Shown in pieces: positions 60,734 to 64,000 of a DNA stretch of 64,000 nucleotides. Origin of the DNA: Homarus americanus. Lineage: Eukaryota; Arthropoda; Malacostraca; Decapoda; Nephropidae. The stretch is from NCBI RefSeq assembly GCF_018991925.1, contig NW_024738608.1:651748-715747 (forward strand). Reading direction: 5' to 3'. A program made the translations under genes and the position numbers. Below the pieces are notes generated by a model. It had not been told where the DNA came from. It did no database searches and saw nothing but the letters and a program-made list of their open reading frames with translations. The first letter of the stretch is position 1. Every line of letters begins with the position of its first letter.

Positions 60734-61650
60734 CCTCATTCATTTTTCCCTGATTATACTTTACAGTTATTTCCTACACAAAACATCACCTACTCTCACC
60801 CCAACCACTGTTCTATTACTGTATTTCACAGCTCACCTCTGTACCCCCCACCACCCTTTCTCTGTTTACTTCACTCAGTATTTTTTTTATATTTTACAGT
60901 ATTTCCCCTATACAAATACTGTATACTTGTTAGTCTATTAAGTGTTCCGGGAATGTATGTGATAGTTTTTTCCAGTACACAAAATACTATAGAAGGAATA
61001 ACACAATAATGAACCATTTGATACAACAACACTGCAAGAATCAACCTCCACGTATTATGATTCCTGTGGGTTTTGTTTCAACACTGAACTATTGTGTCAT
61101 TTACCAAGGACATGTGTAGCGGCGCCAGAGTCCCTGTGTGAACCTTCCTGGTGTACTGTATGGTGATCATCAACTACACAAATTTACTCCTATGTTTTAC
61201 TTTTAAAGCCTTATTGGTATTTTCCCTTATAAGAATCATCTATGTGTTTATAATCTATATTGAGTTTATATTCTATTTATATTTATATTTAATATTACCA
61301 AGTGAAAGTACGTCTAGGAATCTTTTCCACCAATCAGCTTCATCGTTACAAGACTGCTACGGTTTCAATCATAAGTATAGTCGACTGTCACTTGTACGTA
61401 AGCGTCACCACAGGGGGTAAAGGAACCCTGTGGCAACTGTACACACAAGCTACACAGCTATTACAGAGGTGATACAGACACAGTTGGTACAGTGATACAA
61501 AACACGCCGATAGAAATAAGTTACACAGGCGGTACAGAGGTAATACAGACACAGTTGGTACAGATAATTTAGAGTTAACTTGAAGGGAGGGGATACAGTC
61601 CCAGCTGGCACAGAGGGATGGAGAACTGGACATTAATGCAGAGGGGAGGG
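60734..61650. other. Unassigned DNA
   Basis: No recognisable gene. GTACAGAGGTAATACAGACACAG phrases near 61,465 and 61,530 are a weak local duplication. Confidence 0.45.
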
Positions 61651-61708
61651 CGGCGGGGGAGCCACACCTGCTGGCCGGGCGGCGGGGGAGCCACACCTGC
61701 TGGCCGGG
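61651..61708. repeat. 29-bp tandem duplication
   Basis: Two perfect copies of a GC-rich unit (CGGCGGGGGAGCCACACCTG + CTGGCCGGG). Confidence 0.9.
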
Positions 61709-61924
61709 TAATATGCAATGTGTTTGTTGCTGTCTTCAATAAGAGGGTCACCACCAGAGTGCCAGAATGACGGGGAGGCAGTGGAAGGGAGTGCCGAAGG
61801 GAAGGTGTATAAAGTCAGAGGGGTAAAAAGAGTGCCAAAGGGTTGGAATATAAAGCATACTCCCACATTCACACACTCCCAACCTCCACGTTTCCTTTCT
61901 CCCACACTCCCTACCCCTCCTCTC
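61709..61924. other. Unassigned DNA
   Basis: Nothing supported. Confidence 0.5.
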
Positions 61925-62106
61925 ATACTCGCCCCCCTATACCCTTCCACACTCCCTCCCTTCTACCCTTCCACACTCCCTCCCTTCTACCCTTCCACAC
62001 TCCCTCCCTTCTACCCTTCCACACTACCTCCCTTCTACCCTTCCACACTCCCTCCCTTCTACCCTTCCACACTCCCTCCCCTATACCCTTCCACACTCCC
62101 TCTCCC
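61925..62106. repeat. 24-bp minisatellite, about 7 copies
   Basis: Unit CCTTCCACACTCCCTCCCTT + CTAC, with CCCCTATA variants at both ends. Confidence 0.92.
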
Positions 62107-62524
62107 TCCACTTTTCCACCCCCCCCCTACCACGACAGCATAACATACAGGTATTCAGACAAAGAAAATGTGAAATACTCCAAGAAAATACGAAACGCCT
62201 GAAGAAGACATACGAACACACTGTGCACAACCACATCAACATGAACTGAAGGAAAATATCATTGATCATTAACTAGTAACTAATAACTGACCATTAACTA
62301 GTCACTAATAAAAGAAGAGAAGAGATGCAAAACGAGCTATCACTCAACCCGAACACCTGAATAGCCTCGTCACATTAATGAAATAATAATGATTAATTTC
62401 ACAGGGATTATTCCTCCCCAAACTGATTAAGTGTGATGGCAACTCAATGGGGTAGTTGCCATCAGTCGCCATGAACAACTATTCCTTCATATTTTGTGTA
62501 ATGGTGATAATGAAGGTTACCATA

Positions 62525-62525
<1 letters not shown>
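62107..62525. other. Unassigned DNA
   Basis: Short ATTAACTAGT and AACTAATAA echoes near 62,270-62,310. No gene. Confidence 0.5.

Positions 62526-62558
<33 letters not shown>
62526..62558. repeat. (ATT)n microsatellite
   Basis: About eleven ATT units. Confidence 0.93.
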
Positions 62559-62814
62559 TTACCAGAATTCTTACCATTATTTTTACTTCTGTCAATATTC
62601 TTATTATTACTATTACTCCTTCTACTAGTACTAGAAGTTACACCCATATCGTCCAACTACTAGTAACTCGTCATAAAAAACCCTGAACTATATCCTATGG
62701 AGTGTAATTTCATAGAACGAAAATGTATAGAAAAACAAAAGTCAAAATCTAATGAAAGGAGGAAATGAGAGATTGTCCTTTGTATGGCAGCCCAGGTGTG
62801 TTTAATGTTGTGTC

Positions 62815-62849
<35 letters not shown>

Positions 62850-62927
62850 GACTAACCACCTCACTAACAGGCAGTGATACCACAAAACGCTAAACACCTC
62901 TTTCTCTGTCTCTCTCTCTCTCTCTGC
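62815..62927. repeat. (GA)n and (TC)n microsatellites
   Basis: About 17 GA units at 62,816-62,848 and, 57 bp on, a TC tract of about ten units at 62,905-62,926, in complementary orientation. Confidence 0.92.
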
Positions 62928-63943
62928 CTCCAACCACGACAATGTTATAACTACCCCAGCCAGCTGTAAACCATGGCTATTAAAACCAGTCTGTTTGTGT
63001 AGTGAAAGACTGGAGACAGATGGTCGTAGCCACAGCCTCACAAAGGACATACTATTTGCACAAATATCTGCACAAAGGTGTCGTCTACACTTCACGAATT
63101 TGCCAGACCGGACACGGGTATGCATTCGAATTTGCAAGTGTGCAAATTTAGGGCCGACCACCGCCTGTGTGCTCAGACTAAGGGGTAGTGTGTGTGAACC
63201 TGTGAATATAGGGATTTACTCTTGGACTGATTCAGCTTTTGGTAACACCTAGCATATAACTGTGAAACATTCAATAGAGTTTGTTATAATATTCATGGCC
63301 GATATAAATTCATCAAAATGTATATAAGTGTATATAAGTATATATAATAACCACGAGATTATATATAAACAAAAGGACGCCAAAGTTTCAGATAGTCAGT
63401 CAAGGTGCCATCATCGTGTCTGAGGGTTGGCGACCATGGCCCTCCTCTTCAAATATTTTCGTGGAGTCTTCAATAATAATCCCTCAATATTTTATTTTAT
63501 TTTTTTATCTCCGGTGATCATAGCTTTTAATTTCTTTCAACCACCTCCCTTATCTCTTGGTTTTCCTTCCCTCACTTCTACACCTGACCTCCCTGACACA
63601 TACCTGTATACACCTTTACCTACGACTAATGACTCACACCTGTGTATTCTGGTGACTTTATTACAGTGAAAGACATAAGTGAATGATTATGTTACTTGTA
63701 CCTTTATGTTATTTAATACTTCACCGTCCAAGACAGCTGCAACACTCGTAAGGTTCAGTCATGTCAATATTGCTGTTCTTTTGGTTCACTTTTGTATCGG
63801 TGTTATGTTGGCAAAATAAACTGTTCCAATTTCCGTTTCATCTATACTGACATTGACCTTCCCTGATAACTTAGTTGTTTTCTTTCAATTTCCAGTTTTT
63901 TATAATGTATTTAGACGTGAGAGTGGGTCATATAGTCTTATAT
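62928..63943. other. Unassigned DNA
   Basis: No recognisable gene. An open frame at about 63,427-63,669 has no known domain. Confidence 0.45.
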
Positions 63944-64000
63944 CATCACCATCACTACTACCATTACTACTACTACCACCATCACTATTACCATTACTAC
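63944..64000. repeat. Trinucleotide (ACC/ATC/ACT) repeat, runs off the window
   Basis: CATCACCATCACTACTACCA and similar triplets continue to the window end. Confidence 0.88.

Overview
This window is non-coding, repeat-dominated eukaryotic DNA, most likely from an arthropod and probably a decapod crustacean. The reasons are scattered TTAGG/CCTAA telomere-type repeats, very dense di- and trinucleotide microsatellites, many long minisatellite arrays, and retroelement proteins of the CR1-like and Gypsy types common in invertebrates. The species assignment is inference. I find no host protein-coding gene, rRNA, functional tRNA or CRISPR array. Nearly every long open frame is either inside a tandem repeat or is retroelement coding sequence.

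Layout. 1-11.3 kb: mostly unassigned AT-rich DNA with a 28-bp minisatellite (693-1538), a 15-bp one (3700-3906), a GATA tract and a 27-bp one (8490-8734). 11.3-25.3 kb: small transposon relics (tRNA-derived SINE heads, a non-LTR retrotransposon 3' half at 15.74-16.59 kb plus a 3'-end-only relative at 12.8 kb, and a Helitron-type helicase scrap at 25.0-25.3 kb) among microsatellites, a 17-bp minisatellite, a G-rich polypurine tract and a minisatellite carrying CCTAA blocks. 25.6-38.4 kb: three large arrays with units of 25, 26 and 19 bp; the last two (over 10 kb together) are separated by a 100-N assembly gap. 38.8-40.8 kb: a CR1-like reverse transcriptase fragment and an inverted second fragment, both embedded in a 41-bp minisatellite. 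41.1-45.3 kb: a perfect 288-bp tandem duplication with promoter-like motifs, then purine and pyrimidine tracts and microsatellites.

The main object is a nested LTR retrotransposon at 45,372-58,520. The outer element is a Gypsy/Ty3 element of the Gmr1-like type (SCAN-related capsid, and an integrase that directly follows protease). It has 732-bp LTRs about 1% diverged and a perfect TATGG target duplication. Its protease gene is interrupted at 47,806-56,625 by a second, apparently non-coding LTR element. That inner element has three LTRs and two internal regions, TG...CA ends and a TCCC target duplication. Removing the insert plus one TCCC copy puts the flanking protease frames back in register. 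The outer element is otherwise dead: an in-frame amber codon in gag, DAG in place of the protease DTG/DSG, loss of most of the integrase core, and no reverse transcriptase or RNase H.

58.5-64 kb: further minisatellites (22, 28 and 24 bp), a long AT/T tract and unassigned DNA. The genes do not form a pathway. The window records layered transposon insertion and satellite expansion.
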